From Hevea brasiliensis (lineage: Eukaryota > Streptophyta > Magnoliopsida > Malpighiales > Euphorbiaceae), in contig NC_079495.1 of assembly GCF_030052815.1 (NCBI RefSeq), positions 32,769,967 through 32,833,966 of the forward strand: a stretch of 64,000 bases of DNA, read 5' to 3'. Made by a program: the position numbers and the translations under genes. Position 1 is the stretch's first letter. Every line of letters begins with the position of its first letter. A model generated the notes under the pieces. That model searched no databases, had not been told where the DNA came from, and saw nothing but the letters and a program-made list of their open reading frames with translations. Shown here in pieces: positions 22,311 to 34,700 of the stretch.

Positions 22311-23936
22311 ATTGGTATTAGAGCCACTATATTTTCCATTTAGATTGATTATTGAAATTTAGTTGTGTGATTGATTGATCTATTGCTGGTTGAAATCATC
22401 AATGGTGGTGGTATGTTTTTGAGTTCCAATGGTGCGCATGCTTTTGGGCCTTCCAATGGTGCGTTTGGTTATGGGCTCAATCATGTAATTGTTGTATGAT
22501 CTAAGGTCTATAATTAGGACCATGCTTAATTAAATTGTTTAATTAAGAATTTTAATCACATAATTAAATCTTGATTCGATTGTTTGAATGAGATTCAAAT
22601 CTGAATTTTTAAATTTATTTGAATGAGATTCAAATCTGAATTTTTAAATTTATTTGAATGAGATTCAAATCTAAATTTTAAATTTATTCGAATGAAATTC
22701 AAATCTGAATTTTTAAATTTGTTTGAATGAGATTCAAATTTGAATTTTTTAGTTGAATATGAGATATTTAGTTTTATTTTAGTATGTATGTTTTATTTAA
22801 TTGATAAATAGTAATATGCACGATGGATGATCAGGGATAATAAAAGACCAATGTGATTGGATTTATTTCTTTTATTTTTGTTTAGGTTCTAAAATAATTA
22901 ATTTTATTTTTGGTGGCATGTATTATAAGTGTTGTAATAATTTAGGTTGTAATTTCATTAATTTGAGAACTTTAAAGTCCATGATCTTGTAAATTCGCCT
23001 TGGTATGCCAAGGATTACAATGTAATTGGATTGCAAGAAGATCAAGGAGGTCAAGAGCATTAGTGGGACCAGTGGGAGGAAATCAAGATCAAGTGTTGAT
23101 TATGTACTCCTTCAGCAACTCTTGTAAAATGAATGGATGAAATGCACCTAGGAATGTCCTGATTCAATTCTTGGTGGCTTAGAATTGAATCTCTTAGAAA
23201 GTCCATGATCATACCATATTTATTGTTTATCCATGTATGCATGAGATGTGTGGGAATGTATGCAAGTATATGATATATGCATGCTAATTGGATAATATGC
23301 AAAGTGAGACCATAATAGTAATTAGGACGACCACTAAATCTTCCAAACAAATGATTAAGTTGGAAATGGTATAATGAAGGTAATTATATCATGGGCCCTC
23401 TATTGAGGCAATTATTTTAAGAAATTTTAAATACTTGCATATCATGCAATTAATTTAAAAGATTTTTATAAGAATAATTGTTAAGCATGAGATGTTGTAA
23501 ATATGTAAATGGTTTGGTGGCCAATAATGGATGTGCCTGAGGACATTAAAATTATTTGCATATTTACTGGCTCAATGGGATCAACTTAACTAATGTAAGA
23601 TAAGTCAATAATGGATGTGCCTGAGATTTTGAGCATTAGGGGCTAGGTAAATAATTGAACCTCACATGAGATGTGATGGGAAAGGAGTTGCTCACTTATG
23701 GTTTATTGTAATTCTAATAATGGATGTGCCTGAGGATGATCAATAAAACTATAAGAATTCAATCACCCACTAGAAATCCATCCAACTAGGATTTCCGTTT
23801 CCTACTTTGGAAGTGTAGGATTCGCTAAGTTAGTGGGAGGACCAATTTGATTGAAAGACCATAATCATTTTGGTTAATTACTTGATACATTTACTAGTTA
23901 ATCTAGTTATTTTCTGCAGTTATTCTTCTGATAATA
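22311..23936 (+). mobile_element. C4 primer site and untranslated leader
   Basis: The primer site TGGTATTAGAGCCA at 22313-22326 has one change from the iMet complement. The leader, about 1.6 kb without coding frames, holds an AT-rich tandem array (22580-22751) and three copies of AATAATGGATGTGCCTGAG at about 23524, 23608 and 23716. The same leader layout occurs in C6, C7 and C8, so it is a family trait. Confidence 0.85.
22580..22751 (+). repeat. C4 leader tandem repeat, ~38-bp unit, ~4.5 copies
   Basis: The unit is built on TTTGAATGAGATTCAAATCT plus GAATTTTTAAATTTA. GATTCAAATCTGAATTT is itself partly self-complementary. Confidence 0.9.
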
Positions 23937-24282
23937 ATGAGCACTCAACACCACCACCATCCAATATCCTTATGAGCAAACTTAATCACAATAGGTTGAC
24001 AGGACCGAATCTTTCTGATTGGCTAAGAAATTTAAAACTTGTCCTAACCTAGAACGTATTGGATATGTTCTAGACTCAAATGTTCCTGGTCCCTTACTTC
24101 CAGAGGCGACTCAAGAGGAACATGACACTTTGGACAAGTAGAAGGAGCATGGTATGAGGGCCAAGTGTTACATGCTTGCTTCTATGAGTAATGATTTATA
24201 GAAGCAGCATGAGACCATATAGAGTGCAAGTGAGATCCTTCTTTACCTACAATATTTGTATGTGAACATAGCAAGAATGCTA
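23937..24282 (+). pseudogene. C4 gag N-terminal fragment (frameshifted)
   Basis: Starts ATGAGCACTCAACACC at 23937. The C7 gag has one more A in this stretch, so the native frame is lost after five codons, and the family sequence PPPSNILMSKLNHNRLTGPNLSDWLRNLK appears in a frame that lacks its start. Later bases encode the HIGYVLDSNVPG-like and EHDTLDK segments with stops. The fragment ends inside the gag SRNAR-like region at ...GCAAGAATGC, where the reverse LTR C5 begins; TGCTA before it could be half of a target duplication, and the other half is not in the window. Confidence 0.85.
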
Positions 24283-25890
24283 TGAAGGAGCGAAAGCATG
24301 AAAAACACAAGTTTAGATCATTGAAATTCAAAATTTTTCTTCTAGGGTCACATGCATCATACAAGATTTATTTTTATCTATTTGATTTCAATGATAAACA
24401 GAATATTAAAACTCTTTTAATATATTTTTGGATCTACATTTGCCATTTAAGATTTTAAAATTAACAGATTTATCCATTAGAACCCTAGATTAGATAAAGA
24501 ACAAGTGCACTAACCTTTTGATGCACTGCAGTGTGTTTGGCACCTTTGGGATGCATTTTTAGGATACCAGATATTGTCCCTCTTGCTTGTCCACACCAAG
24601 ATCACTAATGGCAGCCCTTGAACAGCTTTTAAAGCTTTTTCTATGAATTAGAAAATGAAGTTTTGCCGTTTGAGAGATTACAGATGTAAATAAGACACTA
24701 GAAATAAGTTCTAGTATTTTTAATTCAAGAGATTGTTGACTAATCTCTTTGAATTGATGAGAGATGAAGAAGAAGAGAGGGAAGATGTTCTTTGGGTGAT
24801 GGCACCAAAGAAGAATAGCAGCCACACATCTTACTCTTTCATAACAACACTTACATAGTTAGGTCATCACTTAAAACCCTTGCCACATGTCACCTTCTGA
24901 TTGGCTCTAAGTTTAATTGATCCAATCACATTGTGCCAAGTGTCAAACTCATATTTAATCTTGACTTTGATCATCTTACATGATTAAAAGACATATGGCA
25001 AGCTTATATTTCGTGCCATGTGTCACTATCTCATGGTGACACATGTCACCCTATGAAATGACCAAAATACCCCTATGACTTAATTTTGAGTTTTCAACCC
25101 AAAATAATTATTTCTCTTCTTCTAATCAATTTATATCAAATATAAATTAATTAATTAATCTCTATTAATTAATTTCTCATTAATTAAATTCATATTTAAC
25201 CACTTTAAATATAAATTTAACTTATATTATACATCCAATAACCTAGATTTGGTTTCAAGCCATGCTAGGGACTTTGCAATCTAATTGCAAACCAAACCTA
25301 TTTAATTTATCAATTAAACTCTTTAATTAATTAATTAAATCATATCTAATTTGGTGATTACTTGTGTATGTGTGTGACTGACTAGGCTCATCACTAATTG
25401 GTAATGAGACATGATATCAACTCTTAATATCATCAGAACTCTTTCTTATTATAAATGATTTCTCTAAATCATTTTATGCACCTCATAGACTATGGTTAAC
25501 ACCTAGCATAGCATGCCATGGCCACCTAATTAGTAATAAGGCTTACTTTAAATGTACCTATAATCATATGTTACCATGCACTAGAATCTCTCTGCTACAA
25601 AATCCCAATTCGAGCTGGAGTCATGATTTATGTCAAACCCCATTTGCTATGAACATTATGTTCTCTTTTAATTCCAGTTCTTGATTAAAAAGATTTTACT
25701 CATCAGAAACTCTTTTTTGATTAAATCTATCTGTCCTGGCCAGGAACTTGAAATATCAAGAACAATTAAATGAACATAGGATTTTATCCCTATTTACTTA
25801 GAGGAACAAATTCCATCTTGATCAACACCTACCTCCATATATAACTAGTAGGAGCCAACAGATGCCCATATACCCATACACAGTACAAGT
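24283..25890 (-). mobile_element. C5: truncated copia LTR, reverse orientation
   Basis: Opens TGAAGGAGCGAAAGCATG (reverse LTR end) and continues in order through reversed U5, R and most of U3 to ...CACAGTACAAGT, where the C6 LTR starts. About 500 bases of U3 are missing on the right. The matching continuation (ATGAAAGCAGTATC) is not found joined to it anywhere in the window. Confidence 0.9.
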
Positions 25891-27429
25891 TGTTAGTAGT
25901 ATGCCACAGAGCATATCATTTAGTATGTATATTGTACATGTTTTATTAATAAAAGGTATTTTTCACTTTTTCATTTACATAGTATATTTATGTGTAATAG
26001 AAAAGGTCCACTGATATTTTATTGCAAATTCTATTCTTAAGTTGTTAAGAATATGAGTGACAGTATTTCTTGCACAAAGTATCATAAATAGGTTCACAAT
26101 CGAGGCTACTTCATAATAAGGACATGACTTATCCAGAAAGATTGTATTCATGTTTGTTCCTAAGTTATTTATATGAGATATAAATAAGATGGAATGGTGA
26201 GTCTCATGCCATATAATAAACATGATAGGCACTTATACATGATAAGTAGGTAGAACCAGTGACATTTATGACAAGCACATGGAGTTTACACTTGTCAATG
26301 TATTGTCATAAATCATATCAGTGCATATAATCTTTAGACCTGAGATAGCACAGTTATATTGTATATAGGTGGTTTGAGTTTGATACTGCTTTCATACTTG
26401 TACTGTGTATGGGTATATGGGCATGTGTTGGCTCCTACTAGTTATATATGGAAGTAGGTGTTGATCAAGATGGAATCTGTTCCTCTAAGTAAATAGGGAT
26501 AAAATCCTATGTTCATTTAGTTGTTTTAATGTTTCAAGTTCCTGGCCAGGACAGATAGATTTAATTAGAAAAGAGTTTCTGATGAGAAAATCTTTTAATC
26601 AAGAACTGGAATTAAAAGAGAACGTAATATTCATAGCAAATGGGGTTTGACATAAACCATGACTCCAGCTTGAGTTGGGATTTTGTAACAGAGAGATTCC
26701 AGTGCATGGTAACATATAATTATAGGTTAATTTAAGGTAAACCTTATTACTGATTGGGTTGCCATGCCATGCTATGCTAGGTGTTAACCATGGTCTATTA
26801 GGTGCATCAAATGATTTAGAGAAATCATTTATGGTAAGAAAGAGTTCTGATGATATTAAGAGTTGATATCATGTCTTATTACCAATTAGTGATGAGCCTA
26901 GTAAGTCACATACATACACTAGTAATCACCAAATTAAATATGATTTAATTAATTAATTAAAGAGTTTAATTGATTAATTAAATAAGTTTGGTTTGCAATT
27001 AGATTGCAAAGTCGCTAGCATGACTTGAAACCAAATCTAGGTTATTGGATGTATAATATAAGTTAAATTTATGTTTAAAGTGTTTAAATATGAATTTAAT
27101 TAATGAGAAATTAATTAATAAAGATTAATTAATTAATTAATTTATATTTGATATAAATTGATTAGAAGAAGAGAAATAATTATTTTGGGTTGAGAACTCA
27201 AAATTAAGGCACAGAGGTATTTTGGTCATTTCACAGGGTGACATGTGGCACCATGAGATGGTGACACATGGCACTACACATAAGCTTGCCATATGTCTTT
27301 TAATCATGTAAGATGATTAAAATCAAGATTAAATATAGGTTTGACACTTGGCACAATGTGATTGGGTCAAATAAACCTAGAACCAATAAGGAGGAGACAT
27401 GTGGCAAGGGTTTTAAGTGATGACCTAGC

Positions 27430-27437
27430 TATATAAG
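27430..27437 (+). promoter_or_regulatory. C6 LTR TATA box, first copy
   Basis: TATATAAG after GACCTAGC in the first duplicate unit. Confidence 0.65.
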
Positions 27438-27862
27438 TATTGTTATGAAAGAGTAAAACGTGTGGGATGCTATTCTCTCTTTGTTCCACCACCCTTGGCT
27501 ACCCTTTCCCCTCTTCTTCTTCATCTCTCATCAATTCAAAGATATTAGCGAATAATCTCTTGAATTAAAAATACTAAAAATTGTTTATAGTGTCCTATTT
27601 ACATCTGTAATCTCTGAAAAGGCAAAACTTGATTTTCTACTTCACAGAGGTATTTTGGTCATTTCACAGGGTGACATGTGGCACTATGAGATGGTGACAC
27701 ATGGCACTACACATAAGCTTGCCATATGTCTTCTAATCATGTAAGATGATTAAAATCAAGATTAAATATAGGTTTGACACTTGGCACAATGTGATTGGGT
27801 CAAATAAACCTAGAACCAATAAGGAGGAGACATGTGGCAAGGGTTTTAAGTGATGACCTAGC

Positions 27863-27870
27863 TATATAAG
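27863..27870 (+). promoter_or_regulatory. C6 LTR TATA box, second copy
   Basis: An identical TATATAAG 433 bases downstream in the second duplicate unit, so the LTR has two candidate core promoters. Confidence 0.65.
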
Positions 27871-28436
27871 TATTGTTATGAAAGAGTAAAACGTGTGGGA
27901 TGCTATTCTCTCTTTGTTCCACCACCCTTGGCTACCCTTTCCCCTCTTCTTCTTCATCTCTCATCAATTCAAAGATATTAGCGAATAATCTCTTGATTTA
28001 AAAATACTTAAAATTGTTTATAGTGTCCTATTTACATCTGTAATCTCTGAAAAGGCAAAACTTGATTTTCTACTTCATAGAAAAAGCTTTAGAAGCTATT
28101 AAAGGGCTGCCATAGGTGATCTTGGTGTGGACAAGCTAGAGGGACAACATCTGTTGTCCTAAAGATGCATCCCAAAGGTGCCAAACACACTGCAGTGCAT
28201 CAAAAGGTTAATGCACTTGTTGTTGATCTAATTTGGGTTTTAATGGATTAATCTGTTAATTCTAAAATCTTAAATGGCAAATGTAGATCCAAAAATGTAT
28301 TAAAAGAGTTTTAATATACTGTTTATCATTGAAATAAAGTAGATAAAAATAAATCTTGCATAATGCATATGACCCTAGATGAAAATTTTGAATTTCAATG
28401 ATCTAAACTTATATTTTTCATGCTTTCGCTCCTTCA

Positions 28437-30287
28437 ATTGGTATCAGAGCCACTATGTTTGCCATTTAGATTGTTGTTTATATGATTTAATTATGTGATA
28501 TGATCATGAGATGATAGATCGATTGTTGGTTGCAAAGAAAGGTGGCGGCTTGGTGATGAACACCATTGGTGCGCACACTTTGCGGTCACCAATGGTGTGC
28601 GCAAGGTTTAAGCTTTTTAATTTACAATTGTTGTATGATATAAAAGGTCATCCTATGTCTAATTAAATTGTTTAATTAGAGTTTTAAATCACACAATTAA
28701 ATTTTGATTCAAATCTGAATTTTAAAAGTTGTTTGAATGTGATTCAAATCTGAATTTTAAAAGTTGTTTGAATTTGATTCAAATCTGAATTTTTAAAGTT
28801 GTTTAAATGTGATTGAAATCTGAATTTTTAAAGGTGTTTGAATGTGATTCAAGTCTGAATTTTAAAAGTTATTTGAATGTGATTCAAATCTGAATTTTAA
28901 AAGTTGTTTGAATGTGATTCAAATCTGAATTTTAAAAGTTGTTTGAATGTGATTCAAATCTGAATTTTTAAAGTTGTTTGAATGTGATTCAAATCTGAAT
29001 TTTTAAATTTGTTTGAATGTGATTCAAATCTGAATTTTTAAATTTGTTTGTATCATATTCAAATCTAGATTTTTAAGTTGAATATGAGATATTCAATTTA
29101 ATGAGATATTCAATTTAATTTAAGTATGTATGTTTTATTTAATTGTTAAATAGTGATATGCATGATGGATGATCATGGACTATAAAAGACCAATGTGATT
29201 GGATTTATTTCTTTTATGTTTCTTTTGGTTGTAAATTAATTTATTTATTTTAATTTATTTTGGGCATGTATTATTAATATTGTAATAATTTTTGGGTTGT
29301 AATTTCATTTATTTAGTTCTTGTGAATTCGCCTTGGTATGCTAAGGATTACTATGTAATTGGATTGCAAGAAGAACAAGGAGGTCAAGAGCATTGGTGGG
29401 ACCAATGGGAGGAATTCAATATCAAGTGTTGATTATGTACTCCTTTAGCAACTCTTGTAATATGAATGAATGAAATGCACCTAGGAATGCCCTGATTCAA
29501 TCCTTGGTGGCTCAGAATTGAATCCCTCAGAAAAGTCCATGATCATACCATATTTATTTATTGTCCATGAATGCATAAGATGTATGAGAATGTATGCAAG
29601 TATATGATATATATATATGCTAATTGGATAATGTGTAAAGTGAGACCTTAAAAGTAATTAGGATGACCATAAAATCTTCCAAACAAATGATTAAGTTGGA
29701 AATGCTATAATTAAAGTAATTATAACATGGGCCCTCCATTGAGGCAATTATTTTAAGAAATTTTAAATACTTGCATAAGATGTAATTAATTTAAGAGATT
29801 TTTTTAAGAATAATTGTTAACCATGAGTTGTTGTAAATATGTAAATGGTTTGGTGGCCAATATTGGATGTACCTGAGGACATTAAAATTATTTGCATAAT
29901 TACTGGCTTAATGGGATCAACTTAACTTATGCATGATAAGTCAACAATGGATGTACCTGAGATTTTGAGCATTAGGGGCTAGGTAAAGGATTAAACATCA
30001 CATGAGATATGATGAGCAAGGAGTTGCTTACTTATAGTTTATTGTAATTCCAATAATAGATGTACCTGAGGATGATCAATAGAATTTTAAGAATTCAATC
30101 ACCCACTAGAAATCCATCCAACTAGGATTTCCGTTTTCTACTTTGGAAGTGTAGGATTCACTAAGTTAGTGGGAGGACCAATTTGATTAAAAGACCATAA
30201 TCATTTTGGTTAATTACATGATACATTTACTAATTAATCTAGTTATTTTCTACGGTTAAATTTTCTGATAATAATGAGCACAGAACA
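28437..30287 (+). mobile_element. C6 primer site, leader and first codons of gag
   Basis: The primer site TGGTATCAGAGC is at 28439-28450. A leader of about 1.8 kb follows with a large tandem array, then GATTGGATTTATTTC and three ATGGATGTACCTGAG motifs (about 29862, 29949, 30057). Gag begins with ATG at 30274-30276 (ATGAGCACAGAACAACC) but after about five codons the sequence switches at about 30288 to the opposite-strand pre-integrase region of C7. No other C6 coding sequence is present. Confidence 0.9.
28706..29076 (+). repeat. C6 leader tandem repeat, ~35-bp unit, ~10 copies
   Basis: Units of GATTCAAATCTGAATTTT plus AAAGTTGTTTGAATGT, with single-base differences between copies and slow drift toward AATTTGTTTGTATCATATTC at the right end. 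Confidence 0.95.
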
Positions 30288-31253
30288 ACCACCAAAATCA
30301 CCATTTTCTCCAATTTTGTAATCCTATCTTCTGCAACATGACATAACCTTAAGTGCCAAATATATTTTGAACTTGAGTTGGTTTTCACCATGGCATTGCA
30401 TTCATTTAGATTGCTATACTCTGGCCAGTGGAAACACTTTCTTACTGGTAATGGAAACACTTTCCTGTTGGCAGTGGAAACACTTTCCTTTGCCTCCATC
30501 AGCTTTAGTCTTCCTTTTCTGTTTAACTATTTTCTTGGAAGGACCAGGAATCAAAGGTTTCTTTTTCCTATTGCCCTTCTTCTTGTTGGACTTTCCAGCA
30601 GAAGAAGATGCAACCAAAGCTACCTCTTTTCCTTTATTGCCTGGCATATTCTTTTGGGCAATAACCAGCATGTTGAGTAAACCAGCTAAGGTGCATTCCT
30701 GTTTAGTCATATGGAAATTTGTCACAAAATTCCCAAAAGACTCAGGAAGGGACTGAAGGATCAAATCCGTCTGTAGTTGGAAATCCATGTTGAAGTCAAG
30801 ATGTTCCAACTGCTCAATCAGCCGAATCATCTTGTGGACATGATCCCCAACATTCTGTCCCTCAGACATCCCCATACGGAATAACTGTCTAGATATCTCA
30901 TGCCTAGCATTCCTGCTGTGCTCACCATACAACTCTTGTAGGTGAAGGAGGATCTCACTCGCACTCTGCATGTTCTCATGTTGCTTCTGTAACTCATTAC
31001 TCATGGAAGCAAGCATGTAACACTTAGCTCTCATATCATGCTCCTTCCACTTGTCCAAAGTATCATGTTCCTCTTGTGTGGCCTCTGGAGGTAAGGGACC
31101 AGGAACATTTGAATCTAGAACATATCCTATATGTTCAAGGTTCAGGACAAGTTTCAAATTTCTTAGCCAATCAGACAGATTAGGTCCAGTCAACCTATTG
31201 TGATCAAGTATGCTTGCAAGGATATTGGATGGTGGTGGTTGTTTTGTGCTCAT
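30288..31253 (-). pseudogene. C7 copia gag and pre-integrase fragment
   Basis: A copia capsid/nucleocapsid gene, the best preserved in the window. The start is ATG at 31253-31251 (MSTKQPPPSNILASILDHN), preceded by the shared leader. The open frame to 30414 covers the N-terminal GPNLSDWLRNLKLVL region, the capsid helices (LLHLQELYGEHSR, HKMIRLIEQLEHL, MTKQECTLAGLLNM) and the lysine-rich linker. At the knuckle only CFHCQ is left: the next ~50 bases are imperfect repeats of GGAAAGTGTTTCCACTG and remove the His and last Cys. Then comes WHLRLCHVAEDRITKLEKM (pre-integrase), so protease is deleted. It ends at the junction with C6. Confidence 0.9.
30414..30500 (-). repeat. Micro-repeat replacing the C7 gag zinc knuckle
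   Basis: On the gag sense strand the sequence GGAAAGTGTTTCCACTGCC occurs once as in other copies and then twice more with small changes (GGAAAGTGTTTCCATTACC, AGAAAGTGTTTCCACTGGCC). Confidence 0.85.
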
Positions 31254-31782
31254 TTTTATCAGAAAATTAATTACAGAAATAACCAGATTAATTAGTAAAT
31301 GTATCATGTAATTAACCAAAATGATTATGGTCTTTTAATCAAATTGGTCCTCCCACTAACTTAGCGAATCCTACACTTCCAAAGAAGGAAACGGAAATCC
31401 TAGTTAGATGGATTTCTAGTGGGTGATTGAATTCTTATAATTCTATTGATCATCCTCAGGTACATCCATTATTGGAATTATAATAAACTATAAGTGAGCA
31501 ACTCCTTGCCCATCACATCTCATGTGAGGTTCAATCCTTTACCTAGCCCCTAATGCTCAAAATCTCAGGTACATCCATTATTGACTTATCTTGCATTAGT
31601 TAAGTTGATCCCATTGAGCCAGTAATTATGCAAATAATTTTAATGTCCTCAGGTACATCCAATATTGGCCACCAAACCATTTACATATTTACAACATCTC
31701 ATACTTAACAATTATTCTTAAGAAAATCTCTTAAATTAATTGCATCTCATGCAACTATTTAAAATTTCTTAAAATAATTGCC
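31254..31782 (-). mobile_element. C7 leader, gag-proximal part
   Basis: Reverse complement of the shared copia leader, with the ATCCATTATTGG/ATCCAATATTGG motifs at about 31456, 31569 and 31656. It ends at TTGCC (31778-31782), the target site of G2, and continues at 42767. Confidence 0.93.
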
Positions 31783-34700
31783 TGTGACACCCCTTACCCG
31801 TGTACAGTATACCCGAGTAAGTAATGCCACACGGTGTACTGGCACACTCTAATATTCCTCAATTCATTTATATCATGCTTTTGAAGTTAATTTATGAAAT
31901 ATGATTTATTTTAACCATTTATCAAAAGCATTATTCATTTGAGGTTCCGAAGATTTTAAAGAAAATCTGGCGGAGTACCGGCTAAAAATGGAGAAAACAG
32001 TTCTTCGGAACCTGTTAAAAACACTTCCAATATTTGTATTTCATCATCTCAAACTCCAATATCCAAAATCTCAACAATATTTCTCAATTTCAATTCTCAA
32101 TAATCTTTTCATTTCTCAAACATCCATTTCTCATATACAAGCGATAAATACATGCTCAAATTTTTGCATTCATAGTCATAACTTTCATTATTTACATGAA
32201 CATCAAAATATATTACATGAGTTCAAATACATATGAGAAAGTAAAAATCTGCTACAAAATATCAAAATGACAAAATGACACCTAGTGCCCTACCAATGCA
32301 ATCGCAGTAGTGAGGTGACACGGACATCGTGCATCTACAGGATGAACTCACCTACCGCTCACCGGGCTCACGATCGGGATCTCCAGGACCTACGCGTGGC
32401 AAAAGCAACGCGCTAAGCAATAATGCTTAGTGGTGCAATAATATAATAGAAGAAAATAGCAAGAAAATGAATGTGTATAGAATGTGTATGCTTTCTTTGT
32501 TTGGTATTGGTATATCCATTATTTCGTTAACGTTGTTCACTTTTATTCATTTGGTTGCCCCAAGTAACCTACACTAGACGATCGGATCGATAACGAGTAA
32601 CCGCACCGGGTACCTAGTACCTCGCCGTCACACCATCGGTCACATATGCATCTCCGGCAGGCAAATGTAGCTAACAAGTCAGAATAATGTCGAGCACAAG
32701 GCCAAGTCTCAATATAAAGTCGAATGGCTAAAAGCCATGAAATCACGGAATGGCATATTGCCATGTGCAATCGCTAATCGAACCCTATTGGCATGCCAAA
32801 CTATCCAAACCAATCTTGTTAGGTATACTAGGGCATTTGAAACTTTTAAATTCTTCAATTTGTGAATTTCAAATTTTTGGTGTCACTATTCATCATTGGT
32901 CAACAAAAATGTTGACTTTTAGAATAAAAATGTGTACATTGACTTTGGCACTCCCAACATACCACATTTGGTGTTTAAAACTTGTTGGCATTAAGTGTTA
33001 ATACCATTTCAAAGTGTAACTCAACACAAGCAGAATTTTCAGTTTTGGTGAGTCAACTTCACTGTTCCATTGGACACTGTTACTGTGCGAATTTGAAGAA
33101 ATGTAAAACCTAAAAGTTGTTCCTTATTTTCTCTAGTTGAATTTCTTTTTTTGAATCACTCCATTTGGAGTTTTGTAGCTCCAGATATGACCCAAAAACC
33201 CAGGCTGGCCGGATTTGCATTCTGCAGAAAATACCATATCTACAGTAGCATGAATAAAGGATCGCCATAGCCATTTGGGTTAGGTTCTGGCCATAATTTG
33301 GGGTAGGTTTCTTCATGAAAGTTGTTTGTATATGTCTTAACTTGTTGCTGAAAAATTTCAAGTCAATTGACCAAATCTACAGTGAGTTATGGCCAAATGA
33401 ACAGTTAGTGTTCATTTGGTCAATTCTACAGAACCAGCTGCAGGGTATCCGGATTGGGGCCAAGTTTTGGTCCTCTTGCTTTGGTCTTTTGGGCATGGTT
33501 TCTTCAGAAAAAATGTGCCATTATAAGCCTAGTTTCATGTCCAATTGGCCAAACTTCAATTGGACTAACACAGCCCAAGTTATGGTAGTGCAAAGGGACT
33601 GAATTTTCAGTCCCTATGTCTTGCCCTAGGGCGCTTTATACCTTGACTTTGCCATACCATTTTTCAGTCCAAATTGTGTTCAACATACCTCAAATGGTCA
33701 CTTATTGACCATTAGATTGTTCTTTAACAGTTTAATAAACCAAGTCACATTTTCACCTTTCCAAACCCTAATATCCAAATCAATTTACTCATAACCTTAA
33801 TTAGCATACTTAGTTTAATGTCCATGTATATTAATACCTTAACCATTATTTCTAGCCACTCTAAATTTATTAAAACAATCAACCTCATACTTTCATAGGG
33901 CTGCTGAAAATTGGAGGTACCATGACACATATAATTTACTTCAATTTCTTAAAATTTCTTAGCTCAAAATGATGTTCTAACTAAGATTTAAAAGAAGGAG
34001 AATGAAAGTGTAGCACTAACCTTGAATGGGTAGAATTTCCAAAGCCCCAACTTCACTTTCTTTCTTTTCCTTGGCTGCCAAAAGCTTTGTCTAGGTGTGG
34101 GATTAATTTTTGATGAAGGGACTTATGGGTTTTAGAGTGAAATAAAGGAGGGAATTGAGCTTTGATTAGGTTGTCAATGGTGGTTTGGGTACACTAGGGT
34201 TTCGGCTGGTAAGAGAATGAGGAGGGGCTGCTGAAATTTTTAGTTATTTAGTCTTCATTTAGTCTTTTTATTTGTTGGTCAAAGGATGGCTTAATTGTGA
34301 TTGGTCCAAATTTCCTTAATGACATCACCATGATGCCATAATTAAGCTTTTTTCCTCATTTTCTTTCCTTTCCTCCACTACTCATTTTCAATTTGATTTC
34401 TAGTAATGTTTAGTCATATTTTATGTCATATTAATTATTTACTCAACTGGACAAGTCGGCCAAAAATCACCTCTGAAGGCAAAATGACCAAAATGCCCTC
34501 CGTTTGGCTTAACGGGTCAAAATTGTCTGTACCGATTGAAAAATTTTTTTAGGTATTTTCTTGGCATTCTAATGCCATGGGAACCTCAATAACCCTTCTC
34601 TGGAGTCTCAAAAATTATTTTATAATTTTTCTCCCGGGTCTAGGGCTCCTCGTTGCGAGAACCGCAACTTCCCTCTGGTTACCCATCGCTTGGGCAAAGG

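Larger units (their letters stand above)
27210..28075 (+). repeat. 433-bp tandem duplication of promoter region in C6 LTR
   Basis: Copy 1 is 27210-27642 and copy 2 is 27643-28075, with only a handful of mismatches (for example GAATTAAAAATACTAAAA against GATTTAAAAATACTTAAA). Each copy contains CACAGAGGTATTTTGGTC, the TATA box and the pyrimidine-rich leader down to GATTTTCTACTTC. Confidence 0.95.
25891..28436 (+). mobile_element. C6 5' LTR with internal duplication (2546 bp)
   Basis: TGTTAGTAGTATGCCAC...CGCTCCTTCA, followed at once by an intact iMet primer site, so it is a 5' LTR. It is longer than its relatives (~2.1 kb) because of a 433-bp direct duplication at 27210-28075. Confidence 0.95.

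Noticed and set aside
28706..29076. CRISPR-like array of regular repeats
   Set aside because: Repeats are contiguous ~35-bp units without distinct spacers, in a plant retrotransposon leader; no cas genes. It is a minisatellite.
32543..33602. Plus and minus frames repeated at 40565-41483 and around 44310-44858
   Set aside because: These are shadows of the chromovirus LTR modules, present wherever the LTR is, in either orientation, without a common coding strand.
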